NCBI GenBank assembly: GCA_963205105.1
Contig: CAUJJW010000193.1
Location: forward strand, 1-42,788
Reading direction: 5' to 3'
From: Verrucomicrobiota bacterium
GTDB taxonomy: Bacteria > Verrucomicrobiota > Verrucomicrobiia > Limisphaerales > CAIMTB01
Length of the DNA: 42,788 bases
Shown here: positions 25,100 through 34,508 of the stretch, one piece after another
Layout of the letters: every line of letters begins with the position of its first letter
Numbering within the stretch: the first letter of the stretch is position 1
Notes under the pieces: model-generated
Told to the model about the DNA's origin: nothing
Database searches by the model: none
The model's input: the letters and a program-made list of their open reading frames with translations, nothing else
Made by a program: the position numbers and the translations under genes

Positions 25100-26608
25100 A
25101 TGCCCAGGGCTTTTCACTCATCCACCTGGAATCTGTACCCGTACCGCCACGACCTCGCGCGATGGTGTTGCCTTGGGATCGCCTTCCTGGCGGTGATGGC
25201 GCCAGCCGAGGAACCCATTCTCCTGCCAGCACCTCCGCCGCTACCGGCCTCCAGCCTGGGGATTGCCTACGACACACCCCCGGTCGCGCTCACTCCCCCC
25301 GCCCCGATTTCCAAACCCCTGTCCTGGTCCGCCACCTGGCACGGCTGGGACGGACTCCGACTCGAGTTGACCCGTAAGACCCTGCTCGGCCAATGGGTTC
25401 CCGGCGTCACCAACCTCGGACCGCACCACGGCGTCGAACTGCTCAGCCCAAGCCGTCCTCCCTCCTCACCCTGGTCCATCGTTCCTGATCTGCGACTGAA
25501 CGAAACCCGGCTCTCCGCACGCCTCGGCGCCAAAATCGCCGTCGATGCCGCCGCCTTCCGGACCACCGGAAACCTCGAAGGATTCGATGGTGGCGCCCAA
25601 CTGCGCCGCGCCCGAGTGTTTGCCCGCGGCGATTGCCTGCTCGTTCTGCCGGTCTCCTATGAGATCGAGATGGGGTACATACCGAACGAGTTCTTTATCG
25701 AGAACAGCTTCATTGAATTCCAGGACCTCGGCATGCTCGGGAGTTTGAAGGGCGGCCAGTTCCAGGCGCCCATGACCCTGGTTAACAGCGGAAGCAGCCG
25801 GGACATGATGTTCATGGAGGCCGCTCCGCCCATCCAGGCCCTGGCCGCCGGTGTGGAGGCGGGACTCCAGGTGGGCAGACCCATCGCCCATCAGCGCATG
25901 ACGTGGGCGTTGGGATTGTTCGCCAATGGCGTGGGCGATGACTTTGGCGACGCCACCGAGGACTTCGGGCGTGCGGTCACGCGGATCACGGGGCTGGCCA
26001 TCGATCGGGTGGATCCGGAAGACCCCCGATCCGGCACACTGCTGCACATCGGGCTGAGCGGTTACTTCCTGTATGCCGACAGCGGTTCGCTCCGGTACCG
26101 CAGTCGCCCGGCGAGTCATATGGCCCCGTTCGTGGTCGACACAGGCACCATCGAGGCCGATAGGTCAGCGCTCATTGGAACCGAAGTGGCCTGGGCTCAC
26201 GGACCCTGGACCGTCCAAGCCGAGGCCCTCCGGGCCCGGGGTGAGACCCTTGAGGGAGAGGGGACCGATTTTCAGGGACTCTACGTCGCCGGCAGCTACT
26301 TCCTCACCGGCGAAAGCCGCCCCTACAACCGGATCAAAGGCTGTTTCGCCCGCGTCACCCCCACGCACAACTTCCAACCCGGCCGCGGCGGTTGGGGCGC
26401 CTGGGAACTCGCCGGCCGCTGGTCCCACGTCGACCTCAACAGCACGGGCGTCTCCGGCGGCCGATTGTCCATGGGCGCCATCGCCCTCAATTGGTACCTC
26501 CATTCCCACGTCAAATGGCGCTTCGAATTCGACTTCGGGCAGGTCGCCGGCCGAAACCCATCCGGCCATCTCCAGATCTTTCAGTCGCGCCTCGAACTCG
26601 ATTTTTAA
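25100..26608 (+). CDS. Outer-membrane porin of the OprP/OprO (Porin_O_P) type
   Basis: Predicted outer-membrane beta-barrel, 502 residues. A signal peptide lies near residues 21-36 (RWCCLGIAFLAVMAPAEE) after a long start. Strand patterns run along the whole length. Recognisable Porin_O_P features are the block AQLRRARVFARGDCLLVLPVSYEIEMGY, then FIEFQDLGMLGSLKGGQFQAPMTL (a conserved VGQFKxPF-like turn), and a final strand ending ...LELDF with a terminal Phe, as required for outer-membrane insertion. Family members conduct phosphate or polyphosphate, but selectivity cannot be read here. ATG 25100 follows the hybrid kinase by 76 bp on the same strand. Confidence 0.82.
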   Translation: MPRAFHSSTWNLYPYRHDLARWCCLGIAFLAVMAPAEEPILLPAPPPLPASSLGIAYDTPPVALTPPAPISKPLSWSATWHGWDGLRLELTRKTLLGQWVPGVTNLGPHHGVELLSPSRPPSSPWSIVPDLRLNETRLSARLGAKIAVDAAAFRTTGNLEGFDGGAQLRRARVFARGDCLLVLPVSYEIEMGYIPNEFFIENSFIEFQDLGMLGSLKGGQFQAPMTLVNSGSSRDMMFMEAAPPIQALAAGVEAGLQVGRPIAHQRMTWALGLFANGVGDDFGDATEDFGRAVTRITGLAIDRVDPEDPRSGTLLHIGLSGYFLYADSGSLRYRSRPASHMAPFVVDTGTIEADRSALIGTEVAWAHGPWTVQAEALRARGETLEGEGTDFQGLYVAGSYFLTGESRPYNRIKGCFARVTPTHNFQPGRGGWGAWELAGRWSHVDLNSTGVSGGRLSMGAIALNWYLHSHVKWRFEFDFGQVAGRNPSGHLQIFQSRLELDF

Positions 26609-26680
26609 CCAGAGTTCGACTCCCGACACGCATTCGTGCCGCAACGATCCAGTCACCTTCCGATGAACCGTCAATCTTCA

Positions 26681-26893
26681 GCCCCGGAGGGGCGGCAAGA
26701 CCCTAGCCCACGGCGTGAGCCGTGGGGACACGGCCCCAAAGAGAAACCGAGCCCCGGAGGGGCGATCAGATAAGCAGGGGCGGGCAGAACATCCCGCGTT
26801 CCCCCAAATACCAACCCCAACGCGGCCGATTCTGATCGCCCCTCCGGGGCTCGAAATCCAACGCAACGCCACACCCATGGCTCACGCCATGGG
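26681..26893. repeat. Hairpin repeat module E with a 22-bp perfect inverted repeat
   Basis: Hairpins GCCCCGGAGGGGC (26681), CCCACGGCGTGAGCCGTGGG (26707), GCCCCGGAGGGGC (26751), GCCCCTCCGGGGC (26838) and CCCATGGCTCACGCCATGGG (26874) succeed one another. The arms 26749-26770 and 26831-26852 are exact reverse complements over 22 bp with a 60-bp loop. The 432-bp gap between the porin and the FAD oxidoreductase holds this module, then modules A and L, and no gene. Confidence 0.85.
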
Positions 26894-26920
26894 CTTCCGT
26901 TTTTTCGGCCCTCCGGGCCT

Positions 26921-26980
26921 CCGTAGCGGCGGGCGTCCCGCCTGCCGTAGAGGGGGGCGTCTCGCCCCCCGGAGTCCTCG
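26921..26980 (+). repeat. Double-hairpin repeat module A, copy 5
   Basis: Both stems are intact (GGCGGGCGTCCCGCC and GGGGGGCGTCTCGCCCCCC), followed by GGAGTCCTCG and an L module leading to the FAD oxidoreductase gene. Confidence 0.88.
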
Positions 26981-27021
26981 ATTCATGGACCTTGAGCAGG
27001 CCTTTTTGGAACAGGTAGCTT
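26979..27021 (+). repeat. Leader module L before the FAD oxidoreductase gene
   Basis: CGATTCATGGACCTTGAGCA, then GGCCTTTTTGGAACAGGTAG. This degenerate copy matches the left and middle blocks of the other L modules; its right end has diverged. The gene's ATG is 20 bp further on. Confidence 0.6.
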
Positions 27022-27040
27022 CCCCTCCCAGCAACCCGTG

Positions 27041-29038
27041 ATGAACACGACCCCATTCTCCCGTTGTCACCACACCCCGCGCCCGTCTCCCGTCGCCTCC
27101 AGGTTCGCCTTCACCTTGGCCCTGGCCTTCGCCTGCGCCTTCCTCGCCGGCACTTCCATCCCCGCGGCAGCCCAGGGTCACCATCTCTTCCTGGAGGCCG
27201 AGCAATTCAATGACCTCGGCGGTTGGGACCTCGATCAGCAGTCCATGGACCAGATGGGCTCCCCCTACCTGCTCGCCCATGGTCTCGGCGTGCCCGTGCG
27301 CGACGCCATCACCACCGCCACCTTCCCAGCACCCGGATCGTACCGCGTCTGGGTCCGAACCCGTGACTGGGTCGCCCCCTGGAAGGTTCCCGGTTCACCC
27401 GGCCGTTTCCAACTGCTGCTCGATGGCCAACCACTCCCCATCACCTTTGGAACCGAAGGCGCCGATTGGCACTGGCAGGATGGCGGTCGCGTCGATATCC
27501 CCGCACCAACACCCGTCGCCGTCGCCCTCCATGACCTCACCGGCTTCGAGGGACGTTGCGACGCCATCCTGTTCGCCTCAGACCCCGCATTCCGGCCGCC
27601 CAACACCCCCGCCGAACTCGCGCGCTTCCGCCGCTCCGCTGTCGGCCTCCCGGAAGCCCCTGAAGACGGTGGCACCTTCGATCTCGTCGTGGTCGGCGGT
27701 GGCATCGCCGGCACCAGCGCCGCACTCTCCGCCGCACGCAATGGCCTTCGCGTCGCGCTCGTTCAGGACCGCCCCGTGCTCGGGGGCAACGGCAGTTCCG
27801 AGGTCCGCGTCTGGCCCGAAGGCAAGACCCGCCAGAAACCGTTCCCGCACATCGGCGAAATCGTGGAGGAACTCGTCCCCCAGAAAGGCCCCGGCGACGG
27901 CAATGCCAAGGGAGCAGCAGTCTATGCCGACGACCGCAAACTCGCCCTCGTCCGCGCCGAACCCCGCATCACCCTGCTCACCGAACAGCGCGTCAATGCC
28001 GTCGACACGCGAAAGGGTCACATCCATGCCGTGATCGCCCAGAACATCCGCACCGCACGCCGCCTCCGACTCTCAGCCACGCTGTTCGCCGATTGCACCG
28101 GCGATGCCACCGTCGGTTTCCTGGCGGGCGCCGATCACGAGGTCTCCCGCGACGGCGTCATGGGTGCCAGCAATCTCTGGAACCTGATGGACAAGTCCGA
28201 TCCCGCCCAGGTCCTGCTCTGCGAATGCAAAGACAAGGACGCCCTCTCGCTCTCCGTCCAGGCCGGGGAGGTCGCCGCTCCCTTCCCGCGCTGCCCGTGG
28301 GCTCTGGATCTCGCGGAAAAACCGTTCCCCGGGCGGCGCAGCTTCAAAGGCCAGTGGGCCGATACCCCCCTCAGCAATCTCGGCGGCTGGTTCTGGGAAA
28401 GCGGCTTCGACAAGGATCCCATCCAGGACATCGAACGCATCCGCGACCTCAACTTCCGCGCCATGTACGGCGCCTGGGATACCCTCAAGAACGTCGATGG
28501 GCTCTACCCCAACCATCGGCTGGGGTGGGCCGCCTTCATCGCCGGCAAACGCGAGTCGCGCCGGTTGCTCGGCGACGTCTTCCTCACCGGCGAGGATTTC
28601 CGAAAGGGCCGCACCTTCGAGGACGGCGCCTTCCCGTGCTCGTGGCACATCGATGTGCACACCCCGCATCCGGAATTCTCCGCCGGTCTTCAGGGCGATG
28701 CCTTCATCTCCAAGGCCACCACCGGCACCAACTACGTCTACCAGGGTCCCTACTGGGCTCCCTATCGATGCCTCTACAGCCGGAACATCGACAACCTGTT
28801 CATGGCGGGACGCGATATCAGCGTCACCCGAGAAGCCCTCGGTCCCGTTCGGGTCATGCGCACAACCGGCATGATGGGCGAAATTGTCGGCAAAGCCGCC
28901 TGGATCGCGGTGCGCCACAAAACCTCCCCGCGCGGCGTCTACCAGGAATACCTCGCCGAACTCAAACACCTCATGTCCCAACCCGGCGCCCACCGACGCG
29001 ACCGCCTCGACGGCCCGCTCCAAGCACCGCCGAACTAA
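27041..29038 (+). CDS. Exported FAD-dependent oxidoreductase with N-terminal carbohydrate-binding-like domain
   Basis: Secreted or periplasmic flavoprotein, 665 residues. The signal peptide covers about 1-43 (FAFTLALAFACAFLAGTSIPAAAQ). Residues ~48-185 form a beta-sandwich of the golvesin/CBM-like type seen in xanthan-lyase-related proteins (HHLFLEAEQFNDLGGW, PGSYRVWVRTRDWVAPW). The FAD-binding Rossmann motif VVVGGGIAGTSAALSAARNG lies near 213-232, followed by VLGGNGSSEVRVWPEG and ADCTGDATVGFLAGAD. The C-terminal FAD contact is NLFMAGRDISVTREALGPVRVMRTTGMMGE. This is the FAD_oxidored family, abundant in Planctomycetes and Verrucomicrobia and probably active on sugars. ATG 27041 is chosen over the adjacent GTG at 27038. 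The 3' end overlaps the convergent photolyase gene by 4 bp. Confidence 0.88.
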   Translation: MNTTPFSRCHHTPRPSPVASRFAFTLALAFACAFLAGTSIPAAAQGHHLFLEAEQFNDLGGWDLDQQSMDQMGSPYLLAHGLGVPVRDAITTATFPAPGSYRVWVRTRDWVAPWKVPGSPGRFQLLLDGQPLPITFGTEGADWHWQDGGRVDIPAPTPVAVALHDLTGFEGRCDAILFASDPAFRPPNTPAELARFRRSAVGLPEAPEDGGTFDLVVVGGGIAGTSAALSAARNGLRVALVQDRPVLGGNGSSEVRVWPEGKTRQKPFPHIGEIVEELVPQKGPGDGNAKGAAVYADDRKLALVRAEPRITLLTEQRVNAVDTRKGHIHAVIAQNIRTARRLRLSATLFADCTGDATVGFLAGADHEVSRDGVMGASNLWNLMDKSDPAQVLLCECKDKDALSLSVQAGEVAAPFPRCPWALDLAEKPFPGRRSFKGQWADTPLSNLGGWFWESGFDKDPIQDIERIRDLNFRAMYGAWDTLKNVDGLYPNHRLGWAAFIAGKRESRRLLGDVFLTGEDFRKGRTFEDGAFPCSWHIDVHTPHPEFSAGLQGDAFISKATTGTNYVYQGPYWAPYRCLYSRNIDNLFMAGRDISVTREALGPVRVMRTTGMMGEIVGKAAWIAVRHKTSPRGVYQEYLAELKHLMSQPGAHRRDRLDGPLQAPPN

Positions 29039-30684
29039 CCGGCACCCGCCCGGCACTCCGCGCGGATCGACTCCGCCTGACGCCGGATGTCCGCCCGTCG
29101 ATCGTCCCCCAACCGCGCCAGGTTCCGCATCTGCATCCCCATGCGCGGATTCTTCCTGAGGAACGCCTCGTGCCGCAGCAGGAAGTCCCAGTACAGCGTG
29201 GTGAACGGACAGGCGTCGGAACCCGTGGCCTTCTCCGGAGCATAACGGCAACCCGCGCAGTAGTTGCTCATCCGCTGAATGTACTTGCCCGTCGCCACGT
29301 ACGGTTTGCTCGCCATCAGCCCGCCGTCCGCGTGCTGCGACATCCCAATCGTGTTCGGCAGTTCCACCCATTCCACGGCATCGACATACACCGCCAGGTA
29401 CCACTCGTGCACCGAGCGCGGACGCACCCCCAACAGCAGGGCGAACAACCCGGTGACCATCAGCCGCTGAATGTGATGCGCGTAGCCCAGCGCCAGGGTC
29501 TGACGAATCACCTGCGCCAGACAGTTCATGTCGGTGCGGCCCGTCCAATAAAACCACGGCAACGGCTCCGACGCCCCCAGCGCGTTCCGGTCCGCATACT
29601 CCGGCATGAACCGCCCGTAGATCCCCCTCACATACTCCCGCCAACCCAGAATCTGGCGGATGAACCCTTCCACACTCGCCAAGCTCGCCTGCCCCGCCCG
29701 ATGGGCGTCTTCGGCCGCCCGAATGACTTCCCGTGGATGCAGCAGTTTCAAATTCAACGCCGCGCTCAGTCGCGAGTGATAGAGGTAGGCATTCCGTCGT
29801 GCCGTTCCATCCTTCGTCCCTCGACCCGACCCTCCTTCTCCCAGGTTCAGTTCCGCTTCCGAACGTTCACCCGAACCCGCCCCGTCCGCGCCCCACATCG
29901 CATCCTGATACCGCCCGAATTCCGGCAACCGCCACCGAATGAAATCCATCAACGCCACCAGCGCCTGTTCCCGGGTCACCGCCCAGTCAAACCCCGCCAG
30001 CGAACCCGGATTCCCTCCCAGCTGGCCCGCCACCAAGCGAAGAACCTCCTGCGTGGTCGCGTCCGGCGGAAATGCCACCGGATCACCCACCGGCCCCGGG
30101 CCCGCCTTGCCGAAGCTTTCCCGGTTCTCGGCGTCAAAGTTCCATTCCCCACCCAGCGGCTGATCGCCGTCCATCAGCACGTCATGCCGGCGCCGCATCT
30201 CACGATAGAAAAATTCCATCCGCAGTTGCTTCCGCCCATTCACATGCACCGCAAACTCCTCCCGCGTGCAGAGAAAATGGCGGTCCACCCGGACGTCTTC
30301 CTCGATCCCCAACGATTGGATTGCTCTTCGAATCTGTTGTTCCACCCGCCAGTCCCCCGCCTCCACCCGAATCACCCGAGCCGGCTTCAGTTCCACCAGC
30401 GCCCGACTCAACTCGCTCTCCAGCGATCCCTGGTTCCCGCGCTCGTCCAGTTCCCGATAGTGCACCGTCCAGCCCTTGAGCTTCAGCGCGTCCCGAAAGT
30501 GCCGCATCGCCGATAAGAACAGCGCGGACCGCGCCAGATGGGACCGGACATGGGTGGATTCCTCCATCACCTCGGCCATCCACACGACATCCTGCATTGG
30601 GTCAAAGCCATCCCAGGCGGACGACTCCGCATCAAGCTGATCGCCCAGGACCACCACACAGTGTCTCACCTTCGGCCTCTTCAT
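29035..30684 (-). CDS. Iron-sulfur bacterial cryptochrome/(6-4) photolyase family protein
   Basis: Light-dependent DNA repair flavoprotein of the FeS-BCP/PhrB group, 549 residues. The N-terminal alpha/beta domain starts VRHCVVVLGDQLD. The FAD-binding helical domain has YLYHSRLSAALNLKLLHPREV near 300-320, then EGFIRQILGWREYVRGIYG (339-357) and WVELPNTIGMSQHADGG. Four cysteines are placed as the 4Fe-4S ligands of PhrB: Cys388 (DMNC), Cys476 and Cys479 (YCAGC), and Cys492 (ACPF). Between DAMW and YLYHS, residues 265-298 form a Gly-, Ser- and Glu-rich insertion of about 30 residues that is absent from typical members. DNA repair rather than signalling is inferred from family. It is oriented toward the FAD oxidoreductase and overlaps its end by 4 bp. 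Confidence 0.93.
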   Translation of the reverse strand: MKRPKVRHCVVVLGDQLDAESSAWDGFDPMQDVVWMAEVMEESTHVRSHLARSALFLSAMRHFRDALKLKGWTVHYRELDERGNQGSLESELSRALVELKPARVIRVEAGDWRVEQQIRRAIQSLGIEEDVRVDRHFLCTREEFAVHVNGRKQLRMEFFYREMRRRHDVLMDGDQPLGGEWNFDAENRESFGKAGPGPVGDPVAFPPDATTQEVLRLVAGQLGGNPGSLAGFDWAVTREQALVALMDFIRWRLPEFGRYQDAMWGADGAGSGERSEAELNLGEGGSGRGTKDGTARRNAYLYHSRLSAALNLKLLHPREVIRAAEDAHRAGQASLASVEGFIRQILGWREYVRGIYGRFMPEYADRNALGASEPLPWFYWTGRTDMNCLAQVIRQTLALGYAHHIQRLMVTGLFALLLGVRPRSVHEWYLAVYVDAVEWVELPNTIGMSQHADGGLMASKPYVATGKYIQRMSNYCAGCRYAPEKATGSDACPFTTLYWDFLLRHEAFLRKNPRMGMQMRNLARLGDDRRADIRRQAESIRAECRAGAG

Positions 30685-30697
30685 GGCATGCTACGGT

Positions 30698-32014
30698 TCA
30701 CGCCAACCCGGGTGGCCCGTCCACCACGCTGCGCGAATGCCCCAATTCAGCACGGAGTTTCTTCGGGTCCACTTCATTCTCCCAACGACTGATCACCACC
30801 GTCGCCACCCCGTTTCCGATGAGATTGGTGATCGCCCGACACTCACTCATGAACCGATCAATCCCCACCAGCAACGCCAGGGACGCCATCGGAATGGTCG
30901 GCACCGCCGACAGTGTCGCCGCCAGGGTGATGAAGCCCGCCCCCGTCACTCCGCTCGCGCCCTTCGACGACAGCATCGCCACCAGCAACAAGCTGACCTG
31001 CTGCCCCAGGCTCAACGGGGTGTTGGTGGCCTGCGCCAGAAACACCGCCGCCATCGTCATGTAGATGTTCGTCCCATCCAGGTTGAAGCTGTAACCGGTC
31101 GGAACCACAAACCCCACCGTCGACTCCGAACAACCCAGCCGCCGCAGTTTCTCCATCAAACCAGGCAACGCCGTCTCCGACGAACTCGTGCCCAGCACGA
31201 GGAAGATCTCCTCCCGGATGTAGCCGATGAACCGGAAGATCGAAAAGCCGGCCCAACGCGCCACCAACCCCAGCACCCCCACCACAAACAGACCTGCCGT
31301 CATGTAAAATCCCACCATCAACGACAGCAACCGCCCCAGCGCCTCCACCCCATAGGCGCCCACGGTGAAGCTCATCGCCCCCAACGCGGCCAGCGGAGCC
31401 ACCCGCACGATCAGGTGCATGATGCCGAAAAAAATCCGCTCGCCGTGCGCCAGGGCTCGAAGAATCGGCTGCCCCCGCTCTCCCAGCGCCGCAATCGCGA
31501 AGGCCGTAAGCACCGACACCAGCAACACCTGCAACAGATCACCCGTGGCAAACGCGTCGAAGAACGACCGCGGAATGATGTTGAGCAGAAAATCCACCGT
31601 GGTGGTGGCCTGCGCCTTCGCCGCATAACCCGCGCCCACCTTGGGATCGAGCGCCGCCGGATCGACGTTGAACCCTACCCCCGGCTTCCACAGGTTCACC
31701 ACCAGCAACCCCAGAACCAACGCCACCGTCGACACCACTTCGAAGTACACCAGCGACTTCACCCCGATCCGGCCCAGCTTCCGAAAGTCCCCCATCGACG
31801 CGATCCCATGCACCACCGTGCAAAAAATGATCGGGGCGATGATCATCTTCACCAGCTTCACGAACCCGTCGCCCAAGGGCTTCAGCGATTTCCCAAACTC
31901 CGGGAAAACAAAACCGATGGCGATTCCCGCCACCACCGCCACCAACACCTGGAGGTAGAGCACCCGATACCAGGGTCGTTTCGGCACAGCAGATGGGGCG
32001 GCTGAATGAGGCAT
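30698..32014 (-). CDS. Dicarboxylate/amino acid:cation symporter (DAACS family)
   Basis: Inner-membrane symporter for C4-dicarboxylates or acidic amino acids, 438 residues from ATG 32014. Eight membrane helices and two re-entrant hairpins can be placed. Diagnostic motifs are the serine-rich hairpin tip [12 protein letters not shown] near 268-279, the helix [25 protein letters not shown] near 299-323 (the NMDGT motif reads NLDGT), [13 protein letters not shown] near 343-355, and [19 protein letters not shown] near 378-396. A TTG at 32062 would add 16 residues without conserved content. It is separated from the photolyase gene by 13 bp on the same strand, so the two may be co-transcribed. B and L repeat modules lie upstream. 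Confidence 0.93.
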   Translation of the reverse strand: MPHSAAPSAVPKRPWYRVLYLQVLVAVVAGIAIGFVFPEFGKSLKPLGDGFVKLVKMIIAPIIFCTVVHGIASMGDFRKLGRIGVKSLVYFEVVSTVALVLGLLVVNLWKPGVGFNVDPAALDPKVGAGYAAKAQATTTVDFLLNIIPRSFFDAFATGDLLQVLLVSVLTAFAIAALGERGQPILRALAHGERIFFGIMHLIVRVAPLAALGAMSFTVGAYGVEALGRLLSLMVGFYMTAGLFVVGVLGLVARWAGFSIFRFIGYIREEIFLVLGTSSSETALPGLMEKLRRLGCSESTVGFVVPTGYSFNLDGTNIYMTMAAVFLAQATNTPLSLGQQVSLLLVAMLSSKGASGVTGAGFITLAATLSAVPTIPMASLALLVGIDRFMSECRAITNLIGNGVATVVISRWENEVDPKKLRAELGHSRSVVDGPPGLA

Positions 32015-32077
32015 GCGGGAAGGAACGCGCGCAGCTTCGCCCGACCCATCGACCGGAAACAACCCTCCCGAACGGCC

Positions 32078-32132
32078 GGTTCAGGGGAAGGAGCGTTTTC
32101 CAAACATGGGACACGTATGGGGACCATGAACC
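32078..32132 (-). repeat. Leader module L (variant b) before the symporter gene
   Basis: On the minus strand it starts GGTTCATGGTCCCCATACG, continues TGTCCCATGTTTGGAAAACG, and ends CTCCTTCCCCTGAACC. The inner block differs from L copies at 12274 and 42462 but matches the copy at 42569. The right-end ATG is replaced by CTG. Confidence 0.75.
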
Positions 32133-32362
32133 GGAGCGCGAGGTGTGGAGCGAGCGGCCCTCATCCCGGCCTTCTCCCGGAGGGAGAAGGAGAAGATGCT
32201 CCGCGAGTTTCGGAGGATTGAGCCAGGCGTGGGCTGGAACGAGTCCAGACGGCTCGCAAGGATGGGGATGTGGTCTGCTGCAGAGGGAGGAACGCGACTC
32301 CCTCTCCCTCCGCGAGAGGGTTGGGGTGAGGGAACCGGCTTCAACCCTCGCGACGGCTTGCT
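32124..32362 (+). repeat. Dispersed repeat module B, copy 2
   Basis: Begins CCATGAACCGGAGCGCGAGG, has the hairpin CCTTCTCCC-GG-AGGGAGAAGG and the second hairpin CCCTCTCCCTCCGCGAGAGGG, and ends GGCTTCAACCCTCGCGACGG. It lies in the 436-bp divergent gap between the symporter and the Ig-domain protein. Nothing else is seen in that gap beyond this, the L module and short unique flanks. Confidence 0.85.
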
Positions 32363-32450
32363 TGGAAGCTTCGTGCGTAGGAACCGGATGAAGCCATCCA
32401 CCAAAGTTCCCTTGAACGGGATTCCGGGGTGCCGTAACCAAAGCGCTTTC

Positions 32451-34508
32451 ATGTTCTCTACCAAACTCCTCCCCGTCCGCCGCCCGCCATTCGTCCTCCC
32501 CGTTCTCATCGCTATTCTCGCCTGCCTGACCGGCTTTGGCCTTCAGGCCGCCCAATTCAACTGCTCCACACTCACACCCGACACTCTGGTCGGAAAAACC
32601 CTCTGGATGACCGTCACCTCCGGCACCGCGCCCTACGCCACTTCCGGAGCCTACCGCATCGAGTTGCGCGCCGACGGCTCGTTCACCGTCCCTGCCGACG
32701 GTAGTCAACCGGCGCAAACGGGCACGTGGTCCGCCTCGGTTCCCGGGGACACTCTGGTCGTTCGCCTTAAGGGTTTCCTCGGCGACGCCACCGACGACGT
32801 ACTCGCCCTCTTCTCGGGATGCCTGAACGGTCCGGCCTGTTCCACCTGCGGCTTCGGACTGACTCGCGAAGGCGTCGCGGGTCTGCAGCAGGGCGATTAT
32901 ACCGTCACCGATGGCGAAGCCCCGGCCCCGGCAACGGCTCCGAAGGTCAGCCTGTTCACCGGCGGCGGCACTTACCCACCCGGCGCCACCGCGGCCCTGA
33001 CCCTTCATGTCGTCGGCAATCCGTCGTCGTACCGCTTCAAGTGGTTCAAGAACGACGTAGAAATCGTGGGCATCACCCAGCAATTCCACTTCGTCACTCC
33101 GCTCCAGGCGTCGGATGCCGGCCTCTACCGGGTTGAAGTCAGCAACGCCGGCGGCACCGTCCGTCTCGCAACCCGAATCTCGGTCACCGAAGCCGGCGCG
33201 GCCCCGCACTATCTTGATCGCCCGTGGAAACGCATCTTCGGAGCCGAAACCGTCATCCCCCGTCAACCATCGCTCAACGGAGTGTTTCCCTCCGTGCGCT
33301 TCGCCGTCCGCGACGGCTCGATCTACGCCCTGGATGGTGACCGGGGCAACTGGCTCACCCGCAGTCGAAACAACACGCTCACCACGCTGGTCGCCGCCAA
33401 TGACCCGATCACGGATGGCACCACGATCCGAAGCGTCTCTCAGTTCACCGCCGATACCAACGGCCTGGTCGTCATCTATGCCCAGTCCAGCGACGGCTTC
33501 GGCCTTTTCGAGGTGACCGACTCCGGAATCCGCCGCATCACCCGCGTCGGCCTGCCCACTCCCGCCGGCGGCACCACCTTCACCGGATTCAATTCCCTCA
33601 CGCTTGGTGCCGGCCGACTGTTGTTCGCCGGCGCCGACAGCCAAAACAAGCAGGGCATCTACTCCTGGGACGGCCAAAACCTCTCCACCGTGCTCCCGCC
33701 CGATGCCGATCTGCCAGGAGTCCTCGGAACGCTCCACCAGGTCATCACCCTCAGTTTCGACGGCTCCGTCATCGCGCTCACCGCCAACGACGGTTTCCTG
33801 TTGAACGGGAATAACCGACGCGGCGTGTTCCGCGGCACGCTCAACGGCGTCTGGCGGGAATTGGCGAATGTCCAAACCCCCGTGCCCTCCACCCCGTCCC
33901 AACAACTCCGCCAGATCCACGGCGCCGATGTCGCCCAGGGAGTCGTCTTCTTCTCCACCCAATCCAACCTGGGTCCCGAACTCTACGCCGGGGACGCCTC
34001 CGGCCGGTTCCACCTGGTGGGCCCGTCGCATTCCGCCGACCTGGTCAGCGCCCAGTTTGCTGCCGCTGGGGGTCAAACGGTGATCCTGCGCGCCGGAGAC
34101 CAATTCACCCGCATCGCCGAAGGCTTCAGCGAACGCATCCTGGGAAATGGCGATGTGCTTGATGGCCGAACCATCAGCGAGGTTCGCGACGTCTCCGCCC
34201 AGGGAGATGATGTCGCGGTTTGGGTCGGATTCTCCGATGGAAGTCGTGCCATCTACGCGGCCACCGGCGCCGGTGTCGTGCCGCTGCCGCCGCTTCAATT
34301 GGGGGTGCCTACCCTCGTGGAGAAAGCCCTGACCTTCTCCCTGCCGACCGTGGCCGGCACCACCTACCAGGTGGAAGTTCGCTCGGACCTCCTGTCGGGT
34401 ACCTGGACCGTTCTCCGTTCCGTTACTGGCGACGGCTCCACCCAGACCGTCAGCGTTGGCACCGACGGCAGCGCCGGCTTTGTTCGCGTCGTGGCCGGTC
34501 AGCCCTGA
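32451..34508 (+). CDS. Exported Ig-like/beta-propeller surface protein, function unknown
   Basis: Secreted protein of 685 residues from ATG 32451. The signal peptide is basic and then hydrophobic (PFVLPVLIAILACLTGFGLQAAQ, cleavage near residue 35). Residues ~35-150 form a beta-rich domain with Cys pairs (GCLNGPACSTCGFG). An immunoglobulin-like domain follows, about 160-245 (YRFKWFKNDVEIV and DAGLYRVEVSNAGGT carry the core W and Y-x-V pattern). A propeller-like region spans ~265-600, with recurring units such as GSIYALDGDRGNWLTRS and GRLLFAGADSQNKQGIYSWDG. The C-terminal ~65 residues (TFSLPTVAGTTYQVEVRSDLLSGTWTVL) match a short beta-domain widespread in Verrucomicrobia exported proteins. Longer in-frame starts would only translate module B. 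No enzymatic motif is visible. Confidence 0.82.
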   Translation: MFSTKLLPVRRPPFVLPVLIAILACLTGFGLQAAQFNCSTLTPDTLVGKTLWMTVTSGTAPYATSGAYRIELRADGSFTVPADGSQPAQTGTWSASVPGDTLVVRLKGFLGDATDDVLALFSGCLNGPACSTCGFGLTREGVAGLQQGDYTVTDGEAPAPATAPKVSLFTGGGTYPPGATAALTLHVVGNPSSYRFKWFKNDVEIVGITQQFHFVTPLQASDAGLYRVEVSNAGGTVRLATRISVTEAGAAPHYLDRPWKRIFGAETVIPRQPSLNGVFPSVRFAVRDGSIYALDGDRGNWLTRSRNNTLTTLVAANDPITDGTTIRSVSQFTADTNGLVVIYAQSSDGFGLFEVTDSGIRRITRVGLPTPAGGTTFTGFNSLTLGAGRLLFAGADSQNKQGIYSWDGQNLSTVLPPDADLPGVLGTLHQVITLSFDGSVIALTANDGFLLNGNNRRGVFRGTLNGVWRELANVQTPVPSTPSQQLRQIHGADVAQGVVFFSTQSNLGPELYAGDASGRFHLVGPSHSADLVSAQFAAAGGQTVILRAGDQFTRIAEGFSERILGNGDVLDGRTISEVRDVSAQGDDVAVWVGFSDGSRAIYAATGAGVVPLPPLQLGVPTLVEKALTFSLPTVAGTTYQVEVRSDLLSGTWTVLRSVTGDGSTQTVSVGTDGSAGFVRVVAGQP

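Noticed and set aside
22768..25101. A 777-codon minus-strand frame opposite the hybrid kinase
   Set aside because: It is an antisense shadow of a gene with complete PAS, GAF, kinase and receiver motifs.
28093..30516. An 807-codon plus-strand frame across the FAD oxidoreductase and photolyase genes
   Set aside because: Its translation is rich in Arg, Pro and His with no domain, while the overlapped genes have full family motifs.
32145..32450. N-terminal extension of the Ig/propeller protein
   Set aside because: It translates repeat module B, whereas the signal peptide follows ATG 32451.
31539..34298. A 919-codon open frame on the minus strand
   Set aside because: It runs antisense through the Ig/propeller gene, the B module and part of the symporter gene in another frame. 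GC-rich codon use leaves long antisense frames open. It has no signal peptide or domain.
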